Positions 1 to 7,645 of a stretch of 14,423 nt of DNA are shown here, one piece after another. Source of the DNA: Bacteroidota bacterium (lineage in GTDB: Bacteria; Bacteroidota; Bacteroidia; NS11-12g; UBA955); assembly GCA_005788145.1 (NCBI GenBank), contig SXYY01000080.1, forward strand, positions 1 through 14,423, in the 5' to 3' direction. Position numbers and translations under genes: made by a program. The notes under the pieces are model-generated. The model was not told where the DNA came from. It did not search any database and was given only the letters and a program-made list of their open reading frames with translations. How positions within the stretch are numbered: position 1 is the first letter of the stretch; each line of letters opens with the position of its first letter.

Positions 1-657
1 AAGTATGTAGGGCTTTAGATCCTGTTTTTCGATTTCAGCATCAATCATTTTCGCCAAATTCCCCAATTCGGGACGGATTTGTCCCATGAGTACATCATTG
101 ATGTTAATTTGAGCGAAAGTCACTCTACATGGGTCAATAGGGGTGAATTCCGTGAAGCTTGTAGATGATTTTATGCGATAATTGGATGTTAACTCCACAT
201 CGCTTTTCAGTTTAATCTTTGCTTTTCTTAGGGTTTCGTTGCCCCACCCACAACTGAAGGGAATGGGTGGATTGATGCAATTATCAAATACACAACCGGC
301 ACAATATTCACCGGAAAACCCATAGGCGACGTCGAGACCCAAAAAAACAGTTTTTCCTTTGCCCGTCAACTGAAGGGGTTCGCGCTTTAATTTGTATTCA
401 TACCGCAAGCCGGAACAAGGTTTGTCAAATCCTTTGAACTCTTTGTCAAAAGATTGATCCGCCATCTTAATGAAGGGCTTTAATTCTACTCGAATGGGTA
501 TGTTGATGGTGGAGGCCACAGATGGCATTGGCTTCACTGCAACAACTTGATTGGCCGTAGTGGGCACCTCCGGCTGAATGGTTCCACAAGCAGAAAACAG
601 CCAAAGCACAAAAATGCAAATGGCGCTGAGTGACTTACTAAACTTTATGGGTGACAT
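1..657 (-). CDS. Probable DUF4403-family lipoprotein (C-terminus off the left edge)
   Basis: The reading frame is open from an ATG at 657-655 to the window edge, giving 219 residues without a stop, so the C-terminus is missing. The N-terminus has a basic start, a hydrophobic core and a lipobox ending in Cys24 (LFSAC), which predicts a lipoprotein exported by Sec and processed by signal peptidase II. After a short linker, the stretch beginning STINIPIRVELKP, then PCSGLRYEYKLKREP, and a short cysteine-rich segment (YCAGC, DNC, FSCGWG) resemble DUF4403 proteins of Bacteroidota. Their function is unknown. The family call comes from memory of its pattern and is moderate. The start lies 13 nt inside the end of the upstream surface-protein gene, so the two are probably co-transcribed and translationally coupled. 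That pairing suggests an envelope role, which is inference only. Confidence 0.65.
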   Translation of the reverse strand, partial: MSPIKFSKSLSAICIFVLWLFSACGTIQPEVPTTANQVVAVKPMPSVASTINIPIRVELKPFIKMADQSFDKEFKGFDKPCSGLRYEYKLKREPLQLTGKGKTVFLGLDVAYGFSGEYCAGCVFDNCINPPIPFSCGWGNETLRKAKIKLKSDVELTSNYRIKSSTSFTEFTPIDPCRVTFAQININDVLMGQIRPELGNLAKMIDAEIEKQDLKPYIL

Positions 658-3600
658 ATAACAATGCTGCGTGTAATGGATTCTTTTTCAGTGTGCAATT
701 TTAGCGCATAGAATCCTGAAGCAAAAGTCTTTGTATTGATTTGATGATGGGAATTTGTGGATGATTCTTGATGAACCACACGCCCGTTGGCATCCACCAA
801 TTCCACATGAATTTTACCCTGGTGATTCAAGGATTGGATCGCTAAGAAATCATTGGATGGATTCGGATAAATTTCCCATTGATGATGGAATCCCGTTGTA
901 CTTGCAGCTTCTTCCACAAAAAGGACATATTGCAGCGTATCATTCGCCAAAACACCGTCTTTCGGCTGTGCCAAGAAACAGGTCATTAAATAGGCCCCAG
1001 CCTCCGAAAACTTAATTGCTTTTGTGCTATTTGCCCAGGCGGTATCGCCAGCATTCAGCGAGCCTGCAGAAAGTGTATCCAAAAACAGAATATTCCCTGA
1101 TGACGGTTGTGTTATTCTGTAAATGATACGGTTTTCAGGGTTGGGCTTTCTTTGTCCGATATTGCTGTATTGAATGCGAGGGTATCGAATGGAGTCGTTT
1201 TTCACCAGCCTTGATGATTTGTCCGGTTGGGTTGCTTTGATTAGTTTGAGATCTTGATGTAATTCGATGTTCAACGGCTTCCAAATGGAGTCGTTAAAGA
1301 TGTTTTGATCTTCAAAAGAACTTGTGTAAACCAACAAGTTCGCAACGCCCGTTTGTTTGAATCTATGTTGAAGATTGAATCGCAGCAGCCCGGCTTGTTT
1401 CCCAGCGAGTTGCGACACCTGCGACACAAAGGCTGTCCGTGTTCCATTCTCGAAAATTGATACATTGACCAATACTTTTCGAATGCTATCGGCCCCTTGA
1501 TTCTCAAACGAAACGTCCACCCATTGTAGTGTGTCCGCCAAATCATAAGTGGTGCTATCGTTGAACGTGCTAACACTTGTTGGATAGGCATCTCTGCCCA
1601 CCACCGCACTGAATGTTTGCACGAGGGTGTCGTTACTTCGGTCTATGTCAGAGCCCAAATTGGCATAACAGCGAATCGTAAACTCACCCACATTCATGGG
1701 CCTCAGTGTTGCAGCGAATATCACGGTATCTGTTTTGCCCGTATCAAGGGTAATATTTTTGATGTCGTAATAAATGCGGTTCCCTTTGTAGAAAACTTCA
1801 CAAACGGCGGGACCTGTATTTTTCAAATAACCCAGGTTTTGAATCACGAATTTTGGTGCTATACTGGGCTTGCCGATGCTGAGGACCTCACCTTTGGATG
1901 GTCGTTTGATGTCATTGGCTTTAAAATCATGGGGCTTTCCTACATTAAAAAACCGAACCATGGAGTCGTTATCATTAAACAAGTCAAGATTGTACCGTGT
2001 TTTAACCACCAATTTGTACAACCCCAATTTTGTGGGTGTGAAATTCTTGGGCATGGTGAGATACGTTCCAAAGAGCCCTTGTAAATAGGCTTTCACAGAG
2101 TCATAATAAAGACGGGTTCCACTGGGTCCATAAATTGCGCAGTAAAAGGGCACATTGAAAGCGGCCACCAAACCATCATTGTAAACAAAGTACTTAATGG
2201 GAAGGGCCAATCCCGGTTTGTGAAATGTGGTTTCACTGGGCGATTTTAGTGAATCAATGCCAATGTCTACAATTTTCCGAATGAAAATCGTTCGCGATTG
2301 GGTATCGTTGGGTTTATAGGCGTCTATGGCCATTTCTGTGGTGAAGACCACTTTGATTTTCCCCGTGTCACTGCACTTGTAGGTAGGCCAAAACAGAATT
2401 TTTGATTGAAACTTGGGTAGTGTCAAGAATTGCGTTTGATTATAGACCACTTTGGTCCCTTGAAACATCCTGCATCGAACGGTAAAAGTAGGCGAGTTAT
2501 CGTAGCCGATATTTTGGATGTTGGCCATGGGCATGATGGTGTCAGTTTTGTAGTTGTATCCACTGCCTTCGCCCGGTTCGTACACCGAGTTGATCATCAC
2601 ATCCCGTTTCACACCCACATAGAATAGGCGGGTCTGTGTATCATTGTCGGATACTTGGTCGCCCAGTTTCTTTACAATCAACATGACCTTATGCTCGCCA
2701 AAAGACGTCGGAATGAATGTTCGTGGGAAAGTGTATTTGCGTTTTTGTCCGCTGCTCATGGTGTCGCGGATGGTTCGTGAATATTGTTTGTTCGCCCCAA
2801 ACCAAATTTCACAACGGATATCAAAACTATCGGTAGCATTTTGAACACCGATATTGCCCACAATGCCTTCAGGGGCGATGGTATCTTTGTTGTATTTATT
2901 GATGCTATCTCTGGGCTGATCTATAGATATGGCTGCAATGTCAATATCGGCTTGCAGTCTGGGTTCAATCAAAAACTTGTAAGGCGCGTCTGGTGCGAAA
3001 TCCACCCAGTTGGTTGTCCCCAAGGGTTCAACATAGTAAAAGGTTTTTGGTCTCACGGGGGTTTCCATTTGATAGCCAAAGGCTACATTGCTCGTACCCA
3101 ATTGTCGAACACCCACGAAGAATGATCCATTGATGGACACGGGTTTTTTGAAATCCAGGATGTAATTGCCGGCTTTGCTGGTAAGAGAATCACTTTGATA
3201 AATGAGTGTGCCCGGTTTTTTGGTTATGGAATCACATCGCCAAATACCTACTTTAAAGGGCTGTCCCCCTGATCCAAATGCCACCGTAACCTGATTGATA
3301 TATTTGGGCGAATTGGAAAAAAACCTCGCCACAAAATCGCCAGTTGTACCGTTGAATCCGATACCACCTGGAGCCGGTGAAAGGGTTACATCCCGATAGC
3401 CATATACGTTTGGGTTTCCCAATCTGTAAGAAACGCCACTGTTATTGCTGTTGTTTTTATCATTGCATGTGACATAAATAGAATCCAAACCACCATTCAA
3501 AGGATTGAGCGATGGCACATTCACAAATGTTTCTTCACCAGGGAGCAGTGAAACTTGAAAACTATCTCTTTGTTTATTGTAACCGATTGATTTGGTGTAA

Positions 3601-4385
3601 ACGCGAAACGCGGAAAGTGCTTTTTTCCCCACATTGCGAACGAGTGCTTGAACACTATCCGGTTTGCCCAATGGCAGCGGAATTTTACCCAATGTATACA
3701 CTTTAATAATCGCCAAGTCTTGGTCGAATTTTGGGTAATTAAAGATCATGGTGGGGTGGTAACTACTGCTACTCGGCAAACTATCAACGGGTGAGATGCC
3801 GATGCCATATTTTACTTGATTGACCGCATAAGCACTTATAGTGGCGGGACCCTCAAAATACCATTGCAAAACAGAACTTTGTTTTTTGGTTTGGCTGTAT
3901 TCAACTAGCAAGACCAAATTATCGCCCAACGTGGTGTCGAAAACGTAGGGTTTGTTGTTGAGAGGAATGTTATAAAACTTTTCAGCTCCACCGATGTAGC
4001 TCGACGGACTACCAGAAAATACGAGTTGTGCATTTTTGCTTTCCGTTGGAAAATGCAACTTGCCTGTGCCGAAATCCGCGCGCGATGTGTTGTTCAACCA
4101 AATCTTACAAGAGGTACTGGTGTTGGGTGCTGATCCAGATACCCTGTAAAATTCCAAAGATGTCAGGGTATCTAAGTGAATCATGTTTCCAAGAGCCGCC
4201 CGAGGGATGATGTAAGCAAAACGCGATGTTTGTGTGTCTCGGCTTGCACTTGCTACCATCGGACCACCAAGGGTTCCCGCATAAGAACCATCGCCAATTT
4301 TTACATATTGCGCTGTAGCACTGTTGTGTGCGAGAAACAGGAAAAACCCCCACAAGCAACCCCAAACATGGCCTTTACATTTCAT
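645..4385 (-). CDS. Large secreted repeat protein with T9SS type A sorting domain
   Basis: The 1246-residue protein begins with a Sec signal peptide (residues 1-26, ending ATAQ). Residues about 27-220 and 324-476 look like beta-rich jelly-roll regions. The rest is built of roughly 110-residue Ig-like units resembling CARDB domains. Seven units end in a recognisable Asn-Asp-Thr/Ser strand: near 312, 580, 692, 804, 917, 1030 and 1147. The last 77 residues (from WEIYPNPSND at about 1170, with SGFYALKL at 1223) match the type IX secretion C-terminal sorting domain (Por_Secre_tail type). The expected fate is export through the outer membrane followed by cleavage and surface attachment or release. 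No catalytic motif is visible, so adhesion or a structural role is the likely guess. A TAGGTTTG -7 box lies six bases before the ATG. The 3' end overlaps the probable DUF4403 lipoprotein gene. There is no sign of frameshift or foreign base composition. Confidence 0.9.
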   Translation of the reverse strand: MKCKGHVWGCLWGFFLFLAHNSATAQYVKIGDGSYAGTLGGPMVASASRDTQTSRFAYIIPRAALGNMIHLDTLTSLEFYRVSGSAPNTSTSCKIWLNNTSRADFGTGKLHFPTESKNAQLVFSGSPSSYIGGAEKFYNIPLNNKPYVFDTTLGDNLVLLVEYSQTKKQSSVLQWYFEGPATISAYAVNQVKYGIGISPVDSLPSSSSYHPTMIFNYPKFDQDLAIIKVYTLGKIPLPLGKPDSVQALVRNVGKKALSAFRVYTKSIGYNKQRDSFQVSLLPGEETFVNVPSLNPLNGGLDSIYVTCNDKNNSNNSGVSYRLGNPNVYGYRDVTLSPAPGGIGFNGTTGDFVARFFSNSPKYINQVTVAFGSGGQPFKVGIWRCDSITKKPGTLIYQSDSLTSKAGNYILDFKKPVSINGSFFVGVRQLGTSNVAFGYQMETPVRPKTFYYVEPLGTTNWVDFAPDAPYKFLIEPRLQADIDIAAISIDQPRDSINKYNKDTIAPEGIVGNIGVQNATDSFDIRCEIWFGANKQYSRTIRDTMSSGQKRKYTFPRTFIPTSFGEHKVMLIVKKLGDQVSDNDTQTRLFYVGVKRDVMINSVYEPGEGSGYNYKTDTIMPMANIQNIGYDNSPTFTVRCRMFQGTKVVYNQTQFLTLPKFQSKILFWPTYKCSDTGKIKVVFTTEMAIDAYKPNDTQSRTIFIRKIVDIGIDSLKSPSETTFHKPGLALPIKYFVYNDGLVAAFNVPFYCAIYGPSGTRLYYDSVKAYLQGLFGTYLTMPKNFTPTKLGLYKLVVKTRYNLDLFNDNDSMVRFFNVGKPHDFKANDIKRPSKGEVLSIGKPSIAPKFVIQNLGYLKNTGPAVCEVFYKGNRIYYDIKNITLDTGKTDTVIFAATLRPMNVGEFTIRCYANLGSDIDRSNDTLVQTFSAVVGRDAYPTSVSTFNDSTTYDLADTLQWVDVSFENQGADSIRKVLVNVSIFENGTRTAFVSQVSQLAGKQAGLLRFNLQHRFKQTGVANLLVYTSSFEDQNIFNDSIWKPLNIELHQDLKLIKATQPDKSSRLVKNDSIRYPRIQYSNIGQRKPNPENRIIYRITQPSSGNILFLDTLSAGSLNAGDTAWANSTKAIKFSEAGAYLMTCFLAQPKDGVLANDTLQYVLFVEEAASTTGFHHQWEIYPNPSNDFLAIQSLNHQGKIHVELVDANGRVVHQESSTNSHHQINTKTFASGFYALKLHTEKESITRSIVICHP

Positions 4386-4391
4386 CTATTA

Positions 4392-4399
4392 CAAACCTA
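4392..4399 (-). promoter_or_regulatory. Bacteroidota -7 box (TAGGTTTG) of the T9SS protein gene
   Basis: Read on the minus strand the bases are TAGGTTTG, a perfect match to the TAnnTTTG box of the Bacteroidota primary sigma factor. Only six bases separate it from the ATG at 4385, so transcription should start within a few bases of the start codon. No clear -33 TTTG is present at the usual distance. The 13 bases ATGTAGGTTTGTA recur in front of purS. Confidence 0.6.
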
Positions 4400-4433
4400 C
4401 ATGAATTTAATCAAGATGCCGTGTGGTTTTGCT

Positions 4434-4441
4434 TAATTTGC
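4434..4441 (+). promoter_or_regulatory. Candidate degenerate -7 box of pyrF (TAATTTGC)
   Basis: TAATTTGC resembles the TAnnTTTG box with one base missing. It ends six bases before the proposed GTG start of pyrF, within the 62-bp divergent gap. A similar form, TATTTTGC, precedes the GyrI-like lipoprotein gene. The call is weak because the match is imperfect and the region is AT-rich. Confidence 0.25.
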
Positions 4442-4447
4442 AGTGCA

Positions 4448-5248
4448 GTGAATAAGCAAGAACTCATACAACAAATACGGTTGAAAAAATCTTACCTCTG
4501 TACGGGGTTGGATATACAAATGGAGAAGCTACCCCATGTGTTAACCCGTGATGGCCAGGGCATGATTGATTTCAATCGCGATATCATAGACGCTACGAGG
4601 GATTATTCCGTGGCTTATAAAATCAATACGGCGTTTTATGAGCAGTATGGGAAAGCAGGTTGGGAATGGATGGAAGAAACATTGCATCATTTGCCGAGCA
4701 ACACGTTGAAAATTGCAGATGCCAAGCGAGGCGATATTGGGAACACGAGTAGCATGTATGCCAAAGCATTTTTCGAAACGCTTCCATTCGATGCAATTAC
4801 AGTAGCACCGTATATGGGAGAAGATAGTTTGCGTCCCTTCTTGGAATTCAAAGACAAATGGGTGATATGTTTGGCGCTTACGAGCAATGCGGGACATGCA
4901 GATTTTCAACTCGGAGAATATGAGGGTAAAAAACTCTATGAAAGAGTCATTGAGACAGTTTGCAAGTGGGGTAGCGAAGAGAATTTGATGTTTGTGGTAG
5001 GTGCTACACGAGCGCAATTGGTGAAAGAAATCCGCGACATGATACCGAACCATTTCTTATTGGTTCCGGGCGTGGGGGCACAAGGGGGTAGTCTTCAAAA
5101 CATCACCGAAGCTGCGGCGAATGAAGATGTAGGGTTGCTCGTGAATTCTTCAAGGGGCATTTTGTATGCTTCTTCAGGAGAAGATTACAAAACTGCAGCC
5201 GCAACGGAAGCACAAAAGTTGGCTTCGGAAATGGCCACATACCTATAA
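4448..5248 (+). CDS. pyrF: Orotidine 5'-phosphate decarboxylase, PyrF type 2
   Basis: This enzyme decarboxylates OMP to UMP in the last step of de novo pyrimidine synthesis, in the cytoplasm. The 266-residue product has the landmarks of the longer bacterial PyrF subfamily. These are GLDIQMEKLP near residue 20, the catalytic DAKRGDIGNT at 91-100 (Asp91, Lys93, Asp96), APYMGEDSLRP at 120-130 and the phosphate-binding PGVGAQGG at 207-214. I chose GTG at 4448 because MNKQELIQQIRLKKS aligns with the usual family N-terminus. The in-frame ATG at 4328 would add 40 unrelated residues and lie inside the divergent gene. No Shine-Dalgarno sequence precedes the GTG. The gene stands alone, divergent from the surface-protein gene and convergent with the purS operon. 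carB, from the same pathway, is about 6 kb away in a separate unit. Confidence 0.93.
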   Translation: MNKQELIQQIRLKKSYLCTGLDIQMEKLPHVLTRDGQGMIDFNRDIIDATRDYSVAYKINTAFYEQYGKAGWEWMEETLHHLPSNTLKIADAKRGDIGNTSSMYAKAFFETLPFDAITVAPYMGEDSLRPFLEFKDKWVICLALTSNAGHADFQLGEYEGKKLYERVIETVCKWGSEENLMFVVGATRAQLVKEIRDMIPNHFLLVPGVGAQGGSLQNITEAAANEDVGLLVNSSRGILYASSGEDYKTAAATEAQKLASEMATYL

Positions 5249-5294
5249 AAATATCGCCCAAACAAACCCTTAACAAGGGTTTGTTTGGGCGATA
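5247..5294 (-). terminator. Intrinsic terminator of the purS operon, shared with pyrF
   Basis: A perfect 20-bp inverted repeat (arms 5252-5271 and 5275-5294) encloses a 3-nt loop (AAC). On the minus strand it is followed directly by five T residues (5251-5247), the classic terminator layout for the operon ending at 5314. On the plus strand there is no T-run, although the hairpin would still form at the 3' end of pyrF mRNA, starting three bases after its stop. It separates the two convergent units. Confidence 0.85.
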
Positions 5295-5313
5295 AACCTT
5301 AAAACATTAAGAT

Positions 5314-6003
5314 TTATCCTCGGGGTTTGAGGGGGCGAATTTCCAAGTTTACGTTGTGGAAATTCGGAGGCGATTCAAGGCAATATACAATTTGGTTTGC
5401 GACATCCTCTGGCATTAACATGTTGTCATGCGCTGTGATGTTTTCACTGTGTCTGAAGAAGTCGGTTTTTACGGAACCCGGATATACGCAGGTAACCTTA
5501 ACGCCGAACTCACGAACTTCCTTGTACAAAGCATCGCTAAAGCCACGCACGGCAAATTTGGTAGCACAGTATGCGCTCACTTGTTGATACCCCTCTAAAC
5601 CCGCAATGGACGAGATGTTAATGATGTGTCCGGCACCCTGTTTCTTCATCGATGGTAGTGCCAAACGTGTTGCATAGAATAGGCCCGTGACATTGGTGTC
5701 GAACATCTCATGCCATTGCTCAATCGGGAGTTCGTCACAATGACCAAAATAACCCAATCCAGCGTTATTGATCAAAACATCAATTTTACCATGCAGGTCA
5801 AGAACTTGCTGAAATGCCGCTGAGAGACTCTCCAAATTTCTAACATCGGCCATAAGGCAAGTATAATTGGCGTGAGAATGACTGCAACCGCTTCTGCAGA
5901 TGCCAATCACGATGGCCCCTTTTTCTAATAATTGTTGAACACATTCATGTCCGATGCCTTTGTTGGCACCCGTTACTACGGCAATTTTATTTTTTAATTC
6001 CAT
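5314..6003 (-). CDS. Short-chain dehydrogenase/reductase (SDR), classical type
   Basis: This is a 229-residue NAD(P)-dependent oxidoreductase of the classical SDR family, whose substrate cannot be read from the sequence. Visible motifs are the cofactor loop TGANKGIG at 11-18, the Asp53 region (MADV), NNAG at 79-82, Asn104, the catalytic Ser132 in NISSIAG, Tyr145 and Lys149 in YCATK, and YPGSVKTDF at 174-182. Arg38 at the end of the second beta strand hints at NADP(H) preference, which is inference. The length is normal for the family. It is the last gene of the purS operon and overlaps mnmH by 17 nt. The start ATG at 6003 is preceded by an A-run, as is common in Bacteroidota. The name fabG should not be assigned, as nothing ties it to fatty-acid synthesis. 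Confidence 0.92.
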   Translation of the reverse strand: MELKNKIAVVTGANKGIGHECVQQLLEKGAIVIGICRSGCSHSHANYTCLMADVRNLESLSAAFQQVLDLHGKIDVLINNAGLGYFGHCDELPIEQWHEMFDTNVTGLFYATRLALPSMKKQGAGHIINISSIAGLEGYQQVSAYCATKFAVRGFSDALYKEVREFGVKVTCVYPGSVKTDFFRHSENITAHDNMLMPEDVANQIVYCLESPPNFHNVNLEIRPLKPRG

Positions 6004-7030
6004 TTTTTGATAAGGCTAACAATGATAACAAGGAGGATTCTTTTTGGTTCCAATCCCAATCTAGTTTTTGGGATAGGATGGTGTTTTTTTCCAAAAAATG
6101 GGTGTATGACTTGTCGTAATAGACAAGCAAGATTTCAACCCATTTGCGAAAATCTCCATTTTCTAACGCTTCAACGGCGGCTTGCTCATGCTGTCCGCCC
6201 AGTCGCTTCCGTAATTTTTGTGTTTGTTCGATGAGATTTTCCACGGGGATAGAGCCATATTCTTCCAATATGCGACCGATTCGGGTTTCAACATCGATGT
6301 TCACTTCGATGAAACATGCCGATTGCATTCCCTCCCATAGCCCATTGGGCAAGGCACATTGGCCAATCATACGACTTTCATTTTCAACAAAAACCGGTTG
6401 ATTTTGGGGGAATGACCTTAGGGTATAGGCGATTAAATTCTCGAAATGTTCGTTTTTGGGCTGGGGAGGAAGTCCCAGTCCCCCAAGGGCGCTGCCCTTG
6501 TGACTGGCCAAACCCTCCAAGTCAAGAACGGATTCTCCTTGCGCATTGAGCAAGTGTAGGATTTCCGTTTTACCAGTGCCTGTGTGTCCGGAAATCACAA
6601 TGTAATTTCTCGGTTGGGCAAGGGTTGTAAAAGCCCAATTTCTAAATGAGCGATAACCCCCTTGAATTATCGAAACGGGCAAGCCACTCCATTGCACCAG
6701 GGTGGATGCGATTTGACTTCTTAATCCTCCGCGCCAACAATAAAACAACAGTTTTTTGTTGTGAGATCTTGAAAGTTTAAGAAGAGACTGATAATAGGTT
6801 TCAAAATGAGGACCGATTAAACGAAGGCCCAATTGTACCGCCGCTTCGCGGCCCTCTTGTTTATAGGTTGTTCCTACGGCAGCGCGGGCTTCATCGTTCA
6901 ATAATGGAAAATTAACCGACCCTGGTATGTGCGCCCGAGCGTATTCGGATTCACTGCGAACATCCACCCAAACATAGGAGCCAGCATGGGATAGCGCTTC
7001 TTCAATCGACAACGCCTTTATCTGGCTCAT
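5987..7030 (-). CDS. mnmH: tRNA 2-selenouridine synthase (rhodanese + P-loop)
   Basis: MnmH (SelU, YbbB) replaces sulfur with selenium in 5-substituted 2-thiouridine at the tRNA wobble position, through a geranylated intermediate and using selenophosphate. The 347-residue protein shows the family architecture. An N-terminal rhodanese domain (about 8-135) has VDVRSESEY at 22-30 and the catalytic Cys98 in FYCWRGGLRSQ. A P-loop domain with GHTGTGKT at 148-155 follows, then the conserved LDLEGLASHKGS at 169-180 and VENESRMIG near 216. Length and key residues are intact. selD, needed to make selenophosphate, is not in this window. The gene is third in the purS operon, four bases after the DUF4286 stop, and its 3' end overlaps the SDR gene. 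Confidence 0.95.
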   Translation of the reverse strand: MSQIKALSIEEALSHAGSYVWVDVRSESEYARAHIPGSVNFPLLNDEARAAVGTTYKQEGREAAVQLGLRLIGPHFETYYQSLLKLSRSHNKKLLFYCWRGGLRSQIASTLVQWSGLPVSIIQGGYRSFRNWAFTTLAQPRNYIVISGHTGTGKTEILHLLNAQGESVLDLEGLASHKGSALGGLGLPPQPKNEHFENLIAYTLRSFPQNQPVFVENESRMIGQCALPNGLWEGMQSACFIEVNIDVETRIGRILEEYGSIPVENLIEQTQKLRKRLGGQHEQAAVEALENGDFRKWVEILLVYYDKSYTHFLEKNTILSQKLDWDWNQKESSLLSLLALSKNGIKK

Positions 7031-7034
7031 AGGA

Positions 7035-7343
7035 TTACATAATTACTTCGAGTAAACTGCGATAGGCCAGAACATCATCGCCGTATTTTGCTTTGGTTTT
7101 GGCTTGAAGGCCGGGAGCGAACTCTTCGCGGTATTGATGGTAACTACCCATATTGGGAGCGGTGTACTGAATGGCGTAATTGACCCCATCGTTGTCTTCC
7201 GCTTCGGTGAGCAATTTTAAAATTTTACACTCGGTGAAACATCCCGATTGCATGACTTCTGGGATGTGTTCTTCTTTCATCCAAGCCAACCATTCTTCGG
7301 CCATGCGAGGGTGTAAGTTGCATGTAACGTTGTATACAATCAT
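7035..7343 (-). CDS. DUF4286 family protein
   Basis: This small protein of 102 residues has no signal peptide or membrane segment. The pattern MIVYNVTCNLHPRMAEEWLAW, then HIPEVMQSGCFTECKILKLL and a tail with YHQYREEF, matches DUF4286. That family is common in Bacteroidota, and I take it to have a ferredoxin-like dimeric fold related to antibiotic-biosynthesis monooxygenase-type proteins. No function is established to my knowledge. The ATG at 7343 follows the purS stop by two bases, and the stop precedes mnmH by four, so it is translated from the purS operon mRNA. Which neighbour it serves, if any, cannot be told. Confidence 0.85.
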   Translation of the reverse strand: MIVYNVTCNLHPRMAEEWLAWMKEEHIPEVMQSGCFTECKILKLLTEAEDNDGVNYAIQYTAPNMGSYHQYREEFAPGLQAKTKAKYGDDVLAYRSLLEVIM

Positions 7344-7345
7344 GT

Positions 7346-7597
7346 TTACTGAGCAGCAATCCTGATATTAAACCCTTCCATGATGAGGTTTGCTAGCAAT
7401 TTTTTGCAGGCAGTTTCCGCCATTTTGTGGGCCTCATCAGCTGATTCTGCCTCCAAATCCATAGTGATGAACTTACCAATACGGACATTGGACGCGGTGG
7501 TGATACCAATTTTGGGCAGCCCGTTGGCTACTGCTTTTCCTTGAGGATCCAACAATCCTTTGAGGGGTAAGATTTCTATCTCGGCAACGAATTTCAC
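7346..7597 (-). CDS. purS: Phosphoribosylformylglycinamidine synthase subunit PurS
   Basis: PurS is the small structural subunit of the three-part FGAM synthase (PurS, PurQ, PurL), which converts FGAR to FGAM in purine synthesis. It bridges the glutaminase and the synthetase. The 83-residue length is typical. Recognisable signatures are LLDPQGKAVANGL at 15-27, the NVRIGKFI segment near 37 and CKKLLANLIMEGF near 64-76. Start is GTG at 7597: the product MKFVAEIEIL aligns with the family N-terminus and there is no nearby ATG. A perfect TAGGTTTG box lies only four bases upstream, so the transcript may begin at or very near the GTG. It is the first gene of the operon purS, DUF4286, mnmH, SDR. purQ and purL are not present here. 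Confidence 0.93.
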   Translation of the reverse strand: MKFVAEIEILPLKGLLDPQGKAVANGLPKIGITTASNVRIGKFITMDLEAESADEAHKMAETACKKLLANLIMEGFNIRIAAQ

Positions 7598-7601
7598 AAT
7601 A

Positions 7602-7609
7602 CAAACCTA
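7602..7609 (-). promoter_or_regulatory. Bacteroidota -7 box (TAGGTTTG) of the purS operon
   Basis: On the minus strand this reads TAGGTTTG, a perfect TAnnTTTG match, four bases before the GTG start of purS. It shares 13 bases (ATGTAGGTTTGTA) with the box before the T9SS protein gene. No -33 element is evident at the usual spacing. No purine riboswitch fits in the 48-bp divergent gap. Confidence 0.6.
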
Positions 7610-7633
7610 CATCAAAATCCCCAAAAAATCGTG

Positions 7634-7641
7634 TATTTTGC
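7634..7641 (+). promoter_or_regulatory. Candidate degenerate -7 box of the lipoprotein operon (TATTTTGC)
   Basis: TATTTTGC lies four bases before the ATG at 7646 and resembles TAnnTTTG with one base missing. The same variant form precedes pyrF. It is back to back with the purS box in a 48-bp gap. This is low confidence because of the imperfect match. Confidence 0.25.
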
Positions 7642-7645
7642 AGGG

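Noticed and set aside
1617..2084. 155-codon plus-strand frame inside the surface protein gene
   Set aside because: It is antisense to the Ig-like repeats and has no promoter, signal or recognisable family.
4328..4447. Longer pyrF start at ATG 4328
   Set aside because: It would add 40 residues unlike any PyrF, overlap the divergent signal-peptide region and include both promoters. The GTG at 4448 gives the usual family N-terminus.
7598..7645. Riboswitch or attenuator controlling purS
   Set aside because: The divergent gap is only 48 bp and is filled by the two candidate -7 boxes, leaving no room for a structured leader.
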